Source: Variovorax dokdonensis
GTDB lineage: Bacteria; Pseudomonadota; Gammaproteobacteria; Burkholderiales; Burkholderiaceae_C
NCBI RefSeq assembly: GCF_030316895.1
Contig: NZ_JASZYV010000002.1
Location: 1,054,001-1,118,000, forward strand
DNA length: 64,000 bases
Reading direction: 5' to 3'
A program made the translations under genes and the position numbers. Below the pieces are notes generated by a model. It saw nothing but the letters and a program-made list of their open reading frames with translations. It was not told where the DNA came from and made no database searches. Shown piece after piece: positions 46,345 through 55,519 of this stretch; position 1 is the first letter of the stretch; each line of letters opens with the position of its first letter.

Positions 46345-47118
46345 TCAAAGCTCCAGGATCACCGGTGCGTGGTCGCTCGGCTTGGCCCACTTGCGCGGCA
46401 CGCGGTCGATGGTGCAGGCCTTGACCGCCGGTACCAGGTCCTGACTGACCAGGATGTGATCGATGCGCAGGCCGCGGTTCTTCTGGTAGCCCAGCATGCG
46501 GTAGTCCCACCACGAATAGCTCTTCTCGGGCTGGTCGAACAGGCGAAAGCTGTCGACAAGCCCCAATTGCAGCAAGGCCCGGAAATGATCGCGTTCCTGG
46601 GTCGTGTGATGGATGGTCTCGCGCAAGCCCACGGGGTCGAAGCTGTCGCGATCTTCCGGCGCGATGTTGAAGTCACCCACTAGAACCAGCCGGGGGTTGG
46701 CCTGCAGTTCCTTCTGGAGCCAGTCGCGCAATGCCTCAAGCCAGCGCATCTTGTAGTCGAACTTGTCCGTGCCCGGCGCCTGGCCGTTGACGAAGTAGCC
46801 GTTGACAAGGCGCGCGCTGCCCAGAGGGGTTTCGATGGTGGCGCTGATCACGCGCGAATGCTCATCCGTGAAGCCCACGATGTTACGCACCACGTCTTGC
46901 ACGGGGGCGCGGCTCAGGATGGCCACGCCGTTGTAGGTTTTCTGGCCGAACACGGCCGCCTCGTAGCCGGCAGCGGCGAGGGCGTCCAGCGGGAACTTGT
47001 CGTCCGTGAGCTTGAGCTCTTGCAGGCACAGCACGTCGACCGGATTGGCCGCAAGCCAATCCAGCACGTGCTGCAGTCGGGCGGTGAGGGAGTTGACGTT
47101 CCAGGTGGCGATTCTCAT
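46345..47118 (-). CDS. xthA: Exodeoxyribonuclease III (AP endonuclease)
   Basis: 257 residues of the Mg-dependent EEP fold. It begins MRIATWNVNSLTARLQHVLD and includes DVLCLQELKLTD (metal-binding Glu near 34), VGDFNIAPEDRDSFDP (about 147-162), the active-site region RIDHILVS near 220, and the terminal SDHAPVILEL. It cleaves abasic sites and 3'-blocked ends in base-excision repair. It lies 32 bases upstream of the lipoprotein gene on the same strand. Confidence 0.95.
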   Translation of the reverse strand: MRIATWNVNSLTARLQHVLDWLAANPVDVLCLQELKLTDDKFPLDALAAAGYEAAVFGQKTYNGVAILSRAPVQDVVRNIVGFTDEHSRVISATIETPLGSARLVNGYFVNGQAPGTDKFDYKMRWLEALRDWLQKELQANPRLVLVGDFNIAPEDRDSFDPVGLRETIHHTTQERDHFRALLQLGLVDSFRLFDQPEKSYSWWDYRMLGYQKNRGLRIDHILVSQDLVPAVKACTIDRVPRKWAKPSDHAPVILEL

Positions 47119-47153
47119 GACGATGGAAGCTTCGGTCGGCTTGGCGAAAATGA

Positions 47154-47828
47154 TCAGGGCATTGTGCGCGAATGCTGCATGTAGCCATGCACCGCCAGCT
47201 TGAGCTCGTCACGCAGCGTCTGTTCGGAAAGCGGCGGCTCGGCCGTCAGCAGGCATTGCGAGATCCAGCCATAGGTGACGGCATGGACCATGCGCGCGAC
47301 CATCGGCAGGCGATCGGCAGGTGGCGGGTCCGACGCGCATGCCAGCGCGTCGCCCCACGTCTGGACCCATGCGTCGTAGTGGCGTCGAAACGCGCTGGGC
47401 GTGGAGATCTGGCGCTCCAGGGTGAAGAGCAGCGTCCAGGTCTGCGCTTGATCGAGGATCGTGCGCACCTGCGTGTCGATCATGGCGTCCACGATGCTGG
47501 TTGCCGGCTGCCCGCACCGGGCGTCGAAGGTCTGCCGCAACTGGCGTTCGGCGTCCTTGACGGTGTCGCTGATCCACTTGGCGGCCAGCGCGCGCATGTT
47601 CCCGAAATACTCGTAGAAGGTGCCTACCCCGACGCCAGCCACCGCGGCGACTTCCCGGATGGTGGTCTTGGCGTAGCCGCGTTCGAGCAACACGCGGACG
47701 AAGGCATCCCGCAACGCCTTCTCGCTCTGCTGAGCCCGTGACTGGCGCGGCCGTCGCCGCACTTCAGGCGCCGTGGGCAGCGGCACCTGCTGGTCGATGG
47801 CTTGATCCCGGGAGCGTCTGGTGGGCAT
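47154..47828 (-). CDS. TetR family transcriptional regulator
   Basis: 224 residues from the ATG at 47828. An unusually long basic and Pro-rich N-tail (residues 1-34) is followed by a TetR helix-turn-helix (about 36-82) with TTIREVAAVAGVGVGTFYEYFGN. The C-terminal ligand-binding domain is helical. It sits between xthA and a nitronate monooxygenase gene on the same strand. The nitronate monooxygenase gene is a possible target, but no operator was recognised. Confidence 0.88.
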   Translation of the reverse strand: MPTRRSRDQAIDQQVPLPTAPEVRRRPRQSRAQQSEKALRDAFVRVLLERGYAKTTIREVAAVAGVGVGTFYEYFGNMRALAAKWISDTVKDAERQLRQTFDARCGQPATSIVDAMIDTQVRTILDQAQTWTLLFTLERQISTPSAFRRHYDAWVQTWGDALACASDPPPADRLPMVARMVHAVTYGWISQCLLTAEPPLSEQTLRDELKLAVHGYMQHSRTMP

Positions 47829-47875
47829 GGCCCGTATTGTCAGCCTGCCCGGCCGCGCCGCCCGGGGCCGTCGCG

Positions 47876-48850
47876 TCAGCCCAGCATGCCAGCGAGGCGC
47901 TGGCGGATCAGGCCTTCGGCTTGCGCCATGATGCCGTCGATCAGTTCCTTGACCGTCGGCACGTCGTGGATCAGGCCAGCCACCATGCCGCACGACCAGG
48001 CGCCGGCTTCCATCTCGCCCTTTTGCATGATGCGCGGGTAGACGCCGGCCACCTCCTCGATGATGTCCTCGAACTTGATCGAGGCACCGAGTTCGCGCTC
48101 CTTCTGCAGCAGGCGCTCCACCGCTTCGTTGGTCAGCACCCGCTCGGTATTGCGCAGCGGCCGCATGACCAGGCGCGTGTCGAGTTCGCTGGCGGCGACG
48201 ATGGCCTGCTTGACGTTCTCGTGCACTGGCGCCTCCTTGGTGGCGATGAAGCGCGTGCCCATGTTCATGCCCTCGGCGCCCAGCGCCAGGGCAGCCACCA
48301 GCGAACGGCCATCGGCCATGCCGCCGGAGGCGACGAAGGGGATCTTGAGTTCTTCGGCCGCCCTGGGCAGCAGGATGAAGTTGGGAATGTCGTCCTCGCC
48401 AGGATGGCCGCCGCATTCGAAGCCGTCGACGCTCACCGCGTCGCAGCCGATCGCCTCCGCCTTGAGCGAATGGCGCACCGACGTGCACTTGTGGATCACC
48501 TTGATGCCGGCCTCCTTGAGCACGGGCAGCCACTTCTGCGGGTTGTTGCCGGCCGTCTCGACCGCCTTCACGCCGCCATCGATGATCGCCTTGATGTAGC
48601 CCGGATAGTCCGGCGACGACACGGTCGGCAGGAATGTGAGGTTCACGCCGAAGGGCTTGTCCGTCATCTCGCGGCAGCGGGCGATTTCGCGGGCCAGCAG
48701 TTCCGGGGTCTTCTGCGTCAGGCCGGTGATGATGCCCAGCCCGCCCGCATTGGAGACGGCCGCCGCCAGTTCGGCCAGGCCGACGAAGTGCATGCCGCCC
48801 TGAATGATGGGGTGTTCGATGCCGAAGAGTTCGGTGATGCGTGTCTTCAT
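47876..48850 (-). CDS. Nitronate monooxygenase family flavoprotein
   Basis: 324 residues from the ATG at 48850 (AAGGA box). FMN-dependent TIM-barrel: IIQGGMHFVGLAELAAAVSN (about 15-34), GGLGIITGLT, VDGFECGGHPGEDDIPN (about 140-156) and VASGGMADGRSLVAALALGA (about 173-192, phosphate binding). The family oxidises nitronates, and related proteins act as enoyl reductases or are uncharacterised, so the substrate is uncertain. It is preceded by a 303-base intergenic region and followed by tetR. Confidence 0.88.
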   Translation of the reverse strand: MKTRITELFGIEHPIIQGGMHFVGLAELAAAVSNAGGLGIITGLTQKTPELLAREIARCREMTDKPFGVNLTFLPTVSSPDYPGYIKAIIDGGVKAVETAGNNPQKWLPVLKEAGIKVIHKCTSVRHSLKAEAIGCDAVSVDGFECGGHPGEDDIPNFILLPRAAEELKIPFVASGGMADGRSLVAALALGAEGMNMGTRFIATKEAPVHENVKQAIVAASELDTRLVMRPLRNTERVLTNEAVERLLQKERELGASIKFEDIIEEVAGVYPRIMQKGEMEAGAWSCGMVAGLIHDVPTVKELIDGIMAQAEGLIRQRLAGMLG

Positions 48851-49153
48851 GGAGCGTGTCCTTTTCGGTTGCGGATGTCTCGGCGCAAGCATAGCCGGCG
48901 ACGGCCGGGCGCCGCAGTCGCCCAGGCGGCAGTGCAGAACTTCGTCTTAAGCCGCAGCGTGACGGCTGACAAAAGCGTGTCGGACAGGACTTGCGCTGTC
49001 CTTCATTACCCCCGGGTCGTCCTACGCCCGGTCGCGCCACTGGCTTGCCGATCGGCGTGGATGTGACGCAGAAACTTCGGCCACCAAGTTTTATGCGCTG
49101 CATCGATTGAGTGCATGCGAAGTTTTCAACTGCCCGAGACCAGGAGTCCAACA
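48851..49153. other. 303-base divergent intergenic region
   Basis: Between the nitronate monooxygenase (minus) and the FAS1 lipoprotein (plus). It contains one small inverted repeat, GGACAG at 48982 and CTGTCC ending at 49001 (8-base spacer), which could be an operator. A CAGGAG ribosome site lies 9 bases before the lipoprotein ATG. No gene, riboswitch or recognisable promoter was identified. Confidence 0.6.
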
Positions 49154-50134
49154 ATGCAAAACGCAACTGCCCCCTTCAAGCGCCGCCGCCAGGTGCTGCT
49201 GTCCTTCGCTGCCTTTGGTGGCGCTGCTCTGCTGCAAGCCTGCGGCGGGGGCGGTGGCGACAGCATCAGCTCGGAGATCAACGATCGCAAGAACCTGATG
49301 CAGTTGAGCGAGTCCAAGCCCGAGCTGAGCGTCTGGGTCGAAGCCATCAACACCGCCGGGCTGCGCGAGCGCCTGAGCCAGTCGGGCAGCAACACCGCCT
49401 TCGCGCCGACCAACGATGCCTTCAACGCGCTTCTGGGCGAACTGGGCGTGAGCAAGGATCAGTTGTTTGCAGACAAGCAGACGCTGACGGCCGTGCTGAA
49501 CTTCCACATCCTGGGCAAGACGATGCTTCGCGAAACCATCCCGGAAGGCGAGGCAATCGAGCCGATCGGCGGCGGCTTCTTCAAGATCGACGACGTGGGC
49601 AACAACACGCTGCAGTTCACGGACGGCCGCAGCCGCACCGGCCGCGTCATCAGCACCGATTCGCTCGCGGCGAACGGCGTGCTGCACACGCTCGACCGTG
49701 TCATGTTGCCCGAGAACAAGAACATCTCGCAGACGGCTGCAACCAACTCTGAGCTGACCAGCTTCACGGCCGCTCTGGCTGCAGCAGGAATGACCCAGAC
49801 CCTGGAAGGCGCCGGCCCGTTCACCGTGCTCGCACCGAGCAACGCCGCCTTCGCCGCGCTGCTGGTCGAACTCAACCTGACCGAAGCAGCGATGCTCGCC
49901 GACACTGAGAACCTGAAGAAGATCCTGAGTTATCACGTGCTGCAGGCGCGCCTGACCAAGGTGGAACTGCGCCGCGACAGCTCGCGCACGACGCTGCAAG
50001 GTGGCGTGGTGCGGATCAGCGACAGCTATCAGATCACCGACGTGAAGAACCGCGTGGCCAACATCACGACGCCCGATGTGTTCAACACCAACGGCGTGAT
50101 CCACATCATCGACAAGGTCCTGCTGCCGGCCTGA
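49154..50134 (+). CDS. FAS1 (fasciclin) domain lipoprotein, two domains
   Basis: 326 residues from the ATG at 49154. The N-terminus KRRRQVLLSFAAFGGAALLQAC carries both a twin-arginine-like basic cluster and a lipobox (LQAC, Cys30), followed by five Gly. Two FAS1 domains follow (about 48-180 and 190-325), each with the H1/H2-like motifs: NTAFAPTNDAFNALL, FHILGKTM, PFTVLAPSNAAFAALL and YHVLQAR. FAS1 proteins act in adhesion or matrix binding. It is a surface or periplasmic lipoprotein of unknown partner. Confidence 0.88.
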   Translation: MQNATAPFKRRRQVLLSFAAFGGAALLQACGGGGGDSISSEINDRKNLMQLSESKPELSVWVEAINTAGLRERLSQSGSNTAFAPTNDAFNALLGELGVSKDQLFADKQTLTAVLNFHILGKTMLRETIPEGEAIEPIGGGFFKIDDVGNNTLQFTDGRSRTGRVISTDSLAANGVLHTLDRVMLPENKNISQTAATNSELTSFTAALAAAGMTQTLEGAGPFTVLAPSNAAFAALLVELNLTEAAMLADTENLKKILSYHVLQARLTKVELRRDSSRTTLQGGVVRISDSYQITDVKNRVANITTPDVFNTNGVIHIIDKVLLPA

Positions 50135-50154
50135 TCGTCGGGCTGCTGGTCCGA

Positions 50155-51063
50155 TCAGCCTTCGGCGAAGGTCTCGGTCAGCAGCTCTCGAAGCCATCGA
50201 TTGCCGGGCTCGCGATGAAAGCGCGCGTGCCAGAAGGCATTGATGGCCACCTGCGGCAGATCTGCAGGATGCGCGCGCACCGCCAGCCCGAAAGGCTCGG
50301 CGAGTGCGCGCGCCAGCTTTTCAGGCACGGTGGCGATCATCGGCTGGCTCTGAAGGATGTGGCCCACCGCCACGAAATGCGGCACCACCAGCCGCACCTT
50401 CCGCGCGATGCCCTGCGCGGCCATCTGTTCGTCCACCTGGCCATGCCCGGTGCCAGCGGCCTGGATCAGGACATGATCGGCCGACGCGAAGTCCTTCAGC
50501 GTCAAGCGTGACTTCGCCGCAAGTGGATGCTGCTTGCCGAAGAGGCAGACGTAGCGCTGCATGAAAAGGCGCCGCTGATAAAAGCCCGCCTTGAGTTGCG
50601 GCAACAGGCCGATGGCGATGTCCACCTGGCCCGCTTCCATCTCGTCGCGCAGGTTCACGGCGGTGTTGCGCACCGTGCTGATGCGAATGCCGGGCGCCAC
50701 CTGGTTCAGCCGCTCCATGAGGCGTGGTGTGAAGTAGACCTCTCCGATGTCGGTCATCGCCAGTGTGAAGCTGCGCGTGCTGGTCGCCGGATCGAAGGCC
50801 GTGCTCTGGTTGAGCGCCCCGTGCAGTGCGCTCATGGCGGCGGCCACCGGCTCGGCCAACTGCATGGCCAAAGGGGTGGGGACCATGCCCTGGGCAGTGC
50901 GCAGGAACAGCTCATCGCCCAACGCGCGCCGCAGTCGTGCCAATGCATTGCTTACCGCCGGCTGCGAAAGGCCGAGGCTTTGAGCCACCGCCGACACGCG
51001 CCTTTCGGCCAGCATGCGATCGAACACCAGCAGCAGGTTCAAGTCGATGTCGCGCAGGTTCAT
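50155..51063 (-). CDS. nagR: LysR regulator, NahR/NagR type
   Basis: 302 residues from the ATG at 51063. The N-terminal winged helix (about 6-65) has LGLSQPAVSNALARLRRALGD, and the effector domain includes FTLAMTDIGEVYFTPRLMERLNQVAP and AAGTGHGQVDEQM. It shows strong recalled similarity along its length to NahR/NagR, which respond to salicylate. It is divergent from nagG and faces two operator-like repeats at 51084-51111. A 7-bp inverted repeat (CTGATCG and CGATCAG, 50131-50158) lies at the convergent end with the FAS1 gene. The effector assignment is by homology and context. Confidence 0.85.
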   Translation of the reverse strand: MNLRDIDLNLLLVFDRMLAERRVSAVAQSLGLSQPAVSNALARLRRALGDELFLRTAQGMVPTPLAMQLAEPVAAAMSALHGALNQSTAFDPATSTRSFTLAMTDIGEVYFTPRLMERLNQVAPGIRISTVRNTAVNLRDEMEAGQVDIAIGLLPQLKAGFYQRRLFMQRYVCLFGKQHPLAAKSRLTLKDFASADHVLIQAAGTGHGQVDEQMAAQGIARKVRLVVPHFVAVGHILQSQPMIATVPEKLARALAEPFGLAVRAHPADLPQVAINAFWHARFHREPGNRWLRELLTETFAEG

Positions 51064-51083
51064 CGGTCTTCGGTCGTTGCGGT

Positions 51084-51111
51084 ATTCACATCCGTGATTT
51101 CGTGAATTCAC
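51084..51111. promoter_or_regulatory. Putative NagR/NahR operator
   Basis: ATTCACATCCGTGAT at 51084-51098 matches 10 of 13 fixed positions of the NahR consensus ATTCACGCT-N2-TGAT and contains the dyad TCAC-N4-GTGA. The half site ATTCAC recurs 22 bases downstream, about two helical turns, within a palindrome GTGAATTCAC at 51102-51111. The site lies in the divergent promoter between the regulator and nagG, as expected for a LysR recognition plus activation site. Confidence 0.65.
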
Positions 51112-51199
51112 AAAATTCTATTGGCAAATGTCTTCGAGCTTCCGATCATGCGTATTCAGGACCTGCTCGCGGGTCCGAAGCTTGATCAGGAGACACCCC

Positions 51200-52477
51200 A
51201 TGAACAGTCCAATCGACGGCGTGCCCGTCTTTCCGGCCGAGCCTCGCTGGGAATCGGACAAGACCAGCCGCATTCCATTCATGGTCTACCAGGGCGAGAG
51301 CCAGCATCGCAAGGAACTGGAGCGCTTCTTCTACAAGGGCCACTGGTGCTACGTGGGCCTGGAAGCGGAGATCCCCGAGCCTGGCGACTTTCGTCGCAGC
51401 GTGATCGGCGAGCGCTCCGTCATCATGGTGCGCGACATGGAGGGCCGGGTGCATGTGGTGGAAAACGTCTGCGCCCACCGCGGAATGCGGTTTTGCCGCG
51501 AGCGCAGCGGCAACCGCAAGGATTTCACCTGCCCTTATCACCAATGGAACTATTCGCTTTCGGGCGATCTGCAAGGGGTGCCGTTTCGCCGCGGCGTGAA
51601 GCAGGACGGCCAGGTGCATGGCGGCATGCCGGCCGACTTCAAACTGGAAGACAACAGCCTCAACAAGCTGAAGGTGGCTTGCCGGGGCGGCGTGGTGTTC
51701 GCTTCGTTCGATCCGGACGTTCCGTCGCTGGAGGAGTTCATCGGTCCTGAGGTGCTGCACTACTTCGACCGCCTGTTCAATGGCCGAAAACTCAAGATCC
51801 TCGGCTACAACCGCCAGCGAATCCCGGGCAACTGGAAGTTGATGCAGGAGAACATCAAGGACCCCTACCACCCTGGGTTGCTGCACACCTGGTTCGTCAC
51901 CTTCGGGCTCTGGCGCGCGGACAACAAGTCGCAGCTCAGGATGGACGCTCATGGGCGGCACGCGGCGATGATCTCGACGCGCGGCACAGGCGGCGACGCG
52001 TCGCAGGCCAGTCAGGTGACGCAGGTGTCGAGCTTCAAGCAAAGCATGCAGCTCAAGGACCCGCGCTTCCTGGACATCGTCCCCGAACCTTGGTGGGGTG
52101 GGCCGACTGCGGTGATGACGACGCTGTTTCCCAGCGTGATCCTCCAGCAGCAGGTCAACAGCGTGTCGACGCGGCACATCCAGCCCGTGGGCCCGGACAC
52201 CTTCGACTTCGTGTGGACGCATTTCGGCTTCGAGGACGACACCGAGGAAATGACGCAGCGTCGCCTGCGCCAGGCCAACCTGTTCGGCCCGGCCGGATTC
52301 GTGTCGGCGGACGATGGCGAGGTGATCGAGTTTTCCCAGCAGGGCTTCGAGCAGAAGCCCTTTCACCGTGCCATGGCCGAACTGGGCGGGCGCGAGGTGG
52401 AGAACACCGAGCACATGGTCACCGAGACGCTCATCCGCGGCATGTACCGCTACTGGCGTGAAGTGATGGAGCGCTGA
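51200..52477 (+). CDS. nagG: Salicylate 5-hydroxylase large oxygenase subunit (Rieske)
   Basis: 425 residues from the ATG at 51200. The Rieske [2Fe-2S] motif is CxH at 91-93 (CAH) and CxxH at 111-114 (CPYH). The mononuclear iron site is in [13 protein letters not shown] (Asp221, His224, His229). The recalled NagG sequence (Ralstonia U2 type) agrees closely throughout, for example [12 protein letters not shown] and [15 protein letters not shown]. It hydroxylates salicylate to gentisate with the small subunit and an electron chain. nagH begins 1 base after its stop. Confidence 0.88.
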   Translation: MNSPIDGVPVFPAEPRWESDKTSRIPFMVYQGESQHRKELERFFYKGHWCYVGLEAEIPEPGDFRRSVIGERSVIMVRDMEGRVHVVENVCAHRGMRFCRERSGNRKDFTCPYHQWNYSLSGDLQGVPFRRGVKQDGQVHGGMPADFKLEDNSLNKLKVACRGGVVFASFDPDVPSLEEFIGPEVLHYFDRLFNGRKLKILGYNRQRIPGNWKLMQENIKDPYHPGLLHTWFVTFGLWRADNKSQLRMDAHGRHAAMISTRGTGGDASQASQVTQVSSFKQSMQLKDPRFLDIVPEPWWGGPTAVMTTLFPSVILQQQVNSVSTRHIQPVGPDTFDFVWTHFGFEDDTEEMTQRRLRQANLFGPAGFVSADDGEVIEFSQQGFEQKPFHRAMAELGGREVENTEHMVTETLIRGMYRYWREVMER

Positions 52478-52478
52478 G

Positions 52479-52955
52479 ATGATCGATCCCAAGGACTACC
52501 TTGCCCTGGCGCAGCTCTACGCCGACTACGCACGCGCCGTCGATTCCGGCCAGTGGGATGCGTGGCCCGCCTTCTTCACCGAGACGTGCAGCTACCGCCT
52601 ACAGCCGCGCGAGAACCACGAGCAGGGCTTGCCGCTGGCCACGCTCTCCTTCGAAAGCAGGGGCATGCTGGAAGACCGCGTCTACGGCATCCGCGAGACG
52701 TTGTTCCACGACCCGTACTACCAGCGGCATGTGGTCGGTATGCCGCTCGTGCATCGTGTCGACGCCGACGGCACCATCCATAGCGAAGCCAACTACGCCG
52801 TATTTCGCACCAAGCTGAGCGAACCCAGCACCGTCTTCAACGTGGGCCGCTACATCGACATCGTCGTCCGCACCGACACCGGCTTGAAGTTCGCATCACG
52901 CCTGGCGGTGTACGACACCGAACTGGTGCCCAACTCCATCATCTATCCGATCTGA
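52479..52955 (+). CDS. nagH: Salicylate 5-hydroxylase small oxygenase subunit
   Basis: 158 residues, NTF2-like beta-subunit fold of ring-hydroxylating oxygenases ([23 protein letters not shown], then [15 protein letters not shown]). It supports the alpha subunit structurally and has no cofactor motifs. The size and sequence match NagH. It follows nagG after 1 base, and the Rieske ferredoxin begins 1 base after its stop. Confidence 0.87.
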   Translation: MIDPKDYLALAQLYADYARAVDSGQWDAWPAFFTETCSYRLQPRENHEQGLPLATLSFESRGMLEDRVYGIRETLFHDPYYQRHVVGMPLVHRVDADGTIHSEANYAVFRTKLSEPSTVFNVGRYIDIVVRTDTGLKFASRLAVYDTELVPNSIIYPI

Positions 52956-52956
52956 C

Positions 52957-53319
52957 ATGAGCCAGCAACCTGATTCACCTTCCGTGGGCGGCGCACAGCC
53001 GGCGAACCACGACTTCTGGGTCGACGCCGCGGCCCTCGACGAGTTGCCGGCCGAAGACGTCAAGGGCGTCCAGGTCGAGGGGCTGGAACTGGCGCTCTAT
53101 CGCGTCGGCGCCGAGGTTTTCGCAACGGACGACTTGTGCACCCACGCCCACGCACGCCTGTGCGAAGGCTTTCTCGAAGGCTACGAAATCGAATGCCCAT
53201 TGCATCAAGGTCGCTTCGACGTGCGCAGCGGCAAGGCAATGTGCGCACCGCTCATCGACGATGTGCGCACCTACCCGGTGAAGATCGAAAACGGCCGGGT
53301 GTTCGTCGCGCTCGACTGA
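52957..53319 (+). CDS. nagAb: Rieske ferredoxin of the salicylate hydroxylase
   Basis: 120 residues with one Rieske cluster: CTHAH (Cys61, His63) and CPLH (Cys80, His83). It carries electrons to the NagGH oxygenase. The N-terminal 18 residues are a polar extension. The usual partner flavoprotein reductase (NagAa) is not in this operon or elsewhere in the window, so the reductase must be encoded elsewhere or be shared. Confidence 0.86.
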   Translation: MSQQPDSPSVGGAQPANHDFWVDAAALDELPAEDVKGVQVEGLELALYRVGAEVFATDDLCTHAHARLCEGFLEGYEIECPLHQGRFDVRSGKAMCAPLIDDVRTYPVKIENGRVFVALD

Positions 53320-53336
53320 CTCCAGGGCGGGCATGC

Positions 53337-54500
53337 TCAGCCCAGCGGCCAGTCCTCGCCATCCTTGAAGATGTGCCAGCGCGATTCATCCACGCCGGCG
53401 AAGGCCTGGCGGTAGCGTTCGGCATTGCGGCCTTCGCTGGTCACGTCGCGGATCAGCACGGCTTCGATGCGGTCGGTTCGCGTGCGTGCCATCTCGCCAT
53501 AGACCTCGGGATCCACTTCGCCGGAATCGCCCACCAGCAGGAAGCGCCGGTTGGGAAAGTCAGCCACGAGCCGCTGCAGGACGCCCAGCTTGTGCGCCCG
53601 GGAGTCGCCGTCCGCGGGCACCCAGTCGCGCATGCGCGTGCTCTCGCGCAGGTGCATGCTGCCGGGCGGAAACTTGGCCTCGTTGAGAAAGCGCTTGAGT
53701 GAGGGCAGCAGTTGCAGCGGGCTCGATGACAGGTAGTGAAAGCAGGTGTTCGGTTCCCGGGCGAGCTCCCGATAGCGCCTGGCCATTCCAGGCACCGCCT
53801 CGAAGAGACGTGCAAACGTGTTGAGCATCATCTGATGCTGGTTGCGCACGTCGGTTCTCTTGACGGTGTCGTCGATGTCCGAGACCACCGACAAGCCCTC
53901 GCTGGGCACCAGCAACGCGCGGCCTTCGATGCGCCGGGGCGGGGAGCCGCCCAGCACGGTGTGGAAGTGCACCCAGCTCATCGACTTGTCCAGCTGGCTC
54001 TGCATCGACATGGGCCTGAGTGGCAGGTGCTCCACCACGGCGCGCAGGCCGGTGCGTCCGGAAGCATTGCTCGCAGGCATCTTGATCGTGGGCGTGCCGT
54101 GTCCGAACTCGACCGTCAGCGACTTGCCCTCTTCGGGTTCGGCATGAAACATCTCGGTGCGTCGCAGGTAGCGAAGGCGATCGGTCGCCGACAGCTTTTC
54201 CAGCTGGATACCGAGGTAGCGTGCCAGCCCGGCATCGAGCAGGCGGATCCGCTCGCGCTCGAAGATCCACGCCTGAAGGTCGACCTCGATCTGGCCGTTG
54301 TCGAGAAGGCGCGCTATCGCGGGCAGAAAGAGAACATCCTCGTCGTCGTCCAGGCCGGAGGTCTTGGCGAGCGTGCGTTGCGGATAGGCCGCTGCCGCCA
54401 GGGCAAGCACTGCGAGGTGAAGCGGCAGGCGCGCGAGCCGGCGCCGCCGCGGGTCGGGCAGGCGTGCCTCAGGCAGCGCCGGACGGCCGATGCCGCTCAT
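53337..54500 (-). CDS. DUF2183 (App1-type) phosphatase-domain protein
   Basis: 387 residues from the ATG at 54500. An N-terminal basic region with a hydrophobic segment (LPLHLAVLALAAAAYPQ, about 26-42) may be a signal or anchor. An App1/DUF2183 domain follows (about 200-370) with the HAD-like DxDxT motif in VVSDIDDTVKRTDV, plus FHYLSSSP, and LLVGDSGEVDPEVY as motif IV. The family dephosphorylates phosphatidate in yeast (App1); the bacterial role is unknown. It overlaps folA by 32 bases. Confidence 0.82.
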   Translation of the reverse strand: MSGIGRPALPEARLPDPRRRRLARLPLHLAVLALAAAAYPQRTLAKTSGLDDDEDVLFLPAIARLLDNGQIEVDLQAWIFERERIRLLDAGLARYLGIQLEKLSATDRLRYLRRTEMFHAEPEEGKSLTVEFGHGTPTIKMPASNASGRTGLRAVVEHLPLRPMSMQSQLDKSMSWVHFHTVLGGSPPRRIEGRALLVPSEGLSVVSDIDDTVKRTDVRNQHQMMLNTFARLFEAVPGMARRYRELAREPNTCFHYLSSSPLQLLPSLKRFLNEAKFPPGSMHLRESTRMRDWVPADGDSRAHKLGVLQRLVADFPNRRFLLVGDSGEVDPEVYGEMARTRTDRIEAVLIRDVTSEGRNAERYRQAFAGVDESRWHIFKDGEDWPLG

Positions 54501-55011
54501 AGGTGACGAAGGAAAAAGGCAGGCCGTCGCTTGCGGCAATCTGCGGTTCGCTGCGGGCCGCCTCTTGCCAGGAGGCATCGAGCTGCGGCGCGAAAGTGTC
54601 GCCGTCGAAGTCGCGTTCGATCTCGGTCACGACCACGCTGGCGGCCAGCGGAAGGGCCTGCGCGTAGATTTCGCCGCCGCCGATCACCCACAACTGCGGT
54701 GCTGCGGCGCAAAGGGCGATGGCGTCATGCAGGCTCGAGGCGCGTTCGGCGCCTTCGCCTTGCCATTCGGCCTGACGTGTGATGACGATGTTGCGGCGGC
54801 CGGGCAGGGGCCGAAAGCGCGCCGGCAGCGAATCCCAGGTCTTGCGCCCCATCAGCACCGGTGCGCCTTGGGTCTGGCGCTTGAAGTGGGCCAGGTCTTC
54901 GGGAAGGTGCCAGGGCATCTGGCCGCCCTTGCCGATCACGCCGTTGCGCGCCCGCGCGAAGATCAGGTGAATGCGCGGACCAGGGGCAGAGGCGGCGGAC
55001 GGGGCGGACAT
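54469..55011 (-). CDS. folA: Dihydrofolate reductase
   Basis: 180 residues. After about 12 extra N-terminal residues the DHFR core starts: [34 protein letters not shown], with the active-site Glu/Asp equivalent near PEDLAHFK, then [12 protein letters not shown] and [14 protein letters not shown]. It reduces dihydrofolate, replenishing cofactor used by thyA, which is 1.9 kb away on the other strand. It is divergent from crcB; no ribosome site is evident. Confidence 0.95.
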   Translation of the reverse strand: MSAPSAASAPGPRIHLIFARARNGVIGKGGQMPWHLPEDLAHFKRQTQGAPVLMGRKTWDSLPARFRPLPGRRNIVITRQAEWQGEGAERASSLHDAIALCAAAPQLWVIGGGEIYAQALPLAASVVVTEIERDFDGDTFAPQLDASWQEAARSEPQIAASDGLPFSFVTYERHRPSGAA

Positions 55012-55129
55012 GGCAGTGCGTGAAGTGAATGCACACCAGTCTACCGCCATGGCCTGGCACCTTCGAGTACGGCAGTCGCCCGCTAAACTGATGCGCCATC
55101 GGCGTGCACTACGCCATCCCACATCAAAG

Positions 55130-55519
55130 ATGAGCGCTCTTCCCTTTCTTGCAGTGTTCTGCGGCGCCGGTTTCGGCGCCTTGTTGCGCTGGGGGCTGGG
55201 CCTTTGGCTCAACCCGGTGTTTCCGCTGGTGCCCATGGGCACGGTGGCAGCCAACCTGGTCGGTGGTCTGCTGATCGGCGTGGCCAGTGCCTACTTCGGC
55301 CACCGCGTCGGGCTGGCGTCCGAATGGCGGCTGCTGGTCATCACCGGCTTTCTGGGCGGGCTGACCACGTTTTCGACGTTCTCGCTCGAAGTGGTGGGCC
55401 TGGTCGTCCGCCAGCAGTACGCCTGGGCACTCGGCACCGCGGGTCTGCATCTGGCGGGCTCGCTTTCGCTGACGGCCATTGGCTTCTTCGTCGCACGTTC
55501 ATTGCTTGTTCGGGGCTGA
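55130..55519 (+). CDS. crcB: Fluoride exporter
   Basis: 129 residues with four membrane helices of the CrcB/Fluc family. Signatures are [13 protein letters not shown] (about 12-24), [16 protein letters not shown] (about 35-50) and [15 protein letters not shown] (about 72-86, with the conserved FSTF Phe box). It expels fluoride as a dimeric channel. A fluoride riboswitch was not found in its leader. The ATG follows AAAG at 55126, and the stop is adjacent to the GTG of the anion permease. Confidence 0.93.
   Translation: MSALPFLAVFCGAGFGALLRWGLGLWLNPVFPLVPMGTVAANLVGGLLIGVASAYFGHRVGLASEWRLLVITGFLGGLTTFSTFSLEVVGLVVRQQYAWALGTAGLHLAGSLSLTAIGFFVARSLLVRG

Noticed and set aside
50131-50158. Terminator between the FAS1 gene and the LysR regulator
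   Set aside because: There is a 7-bp inverted repeat but no T run; reported only as a remark under the regulator.
55012-55129. Possible fluoride riboswitch before crcB
   Set aside because: The expected conserved core was not seen in this 118-base leader, so crcB was annotated without one.
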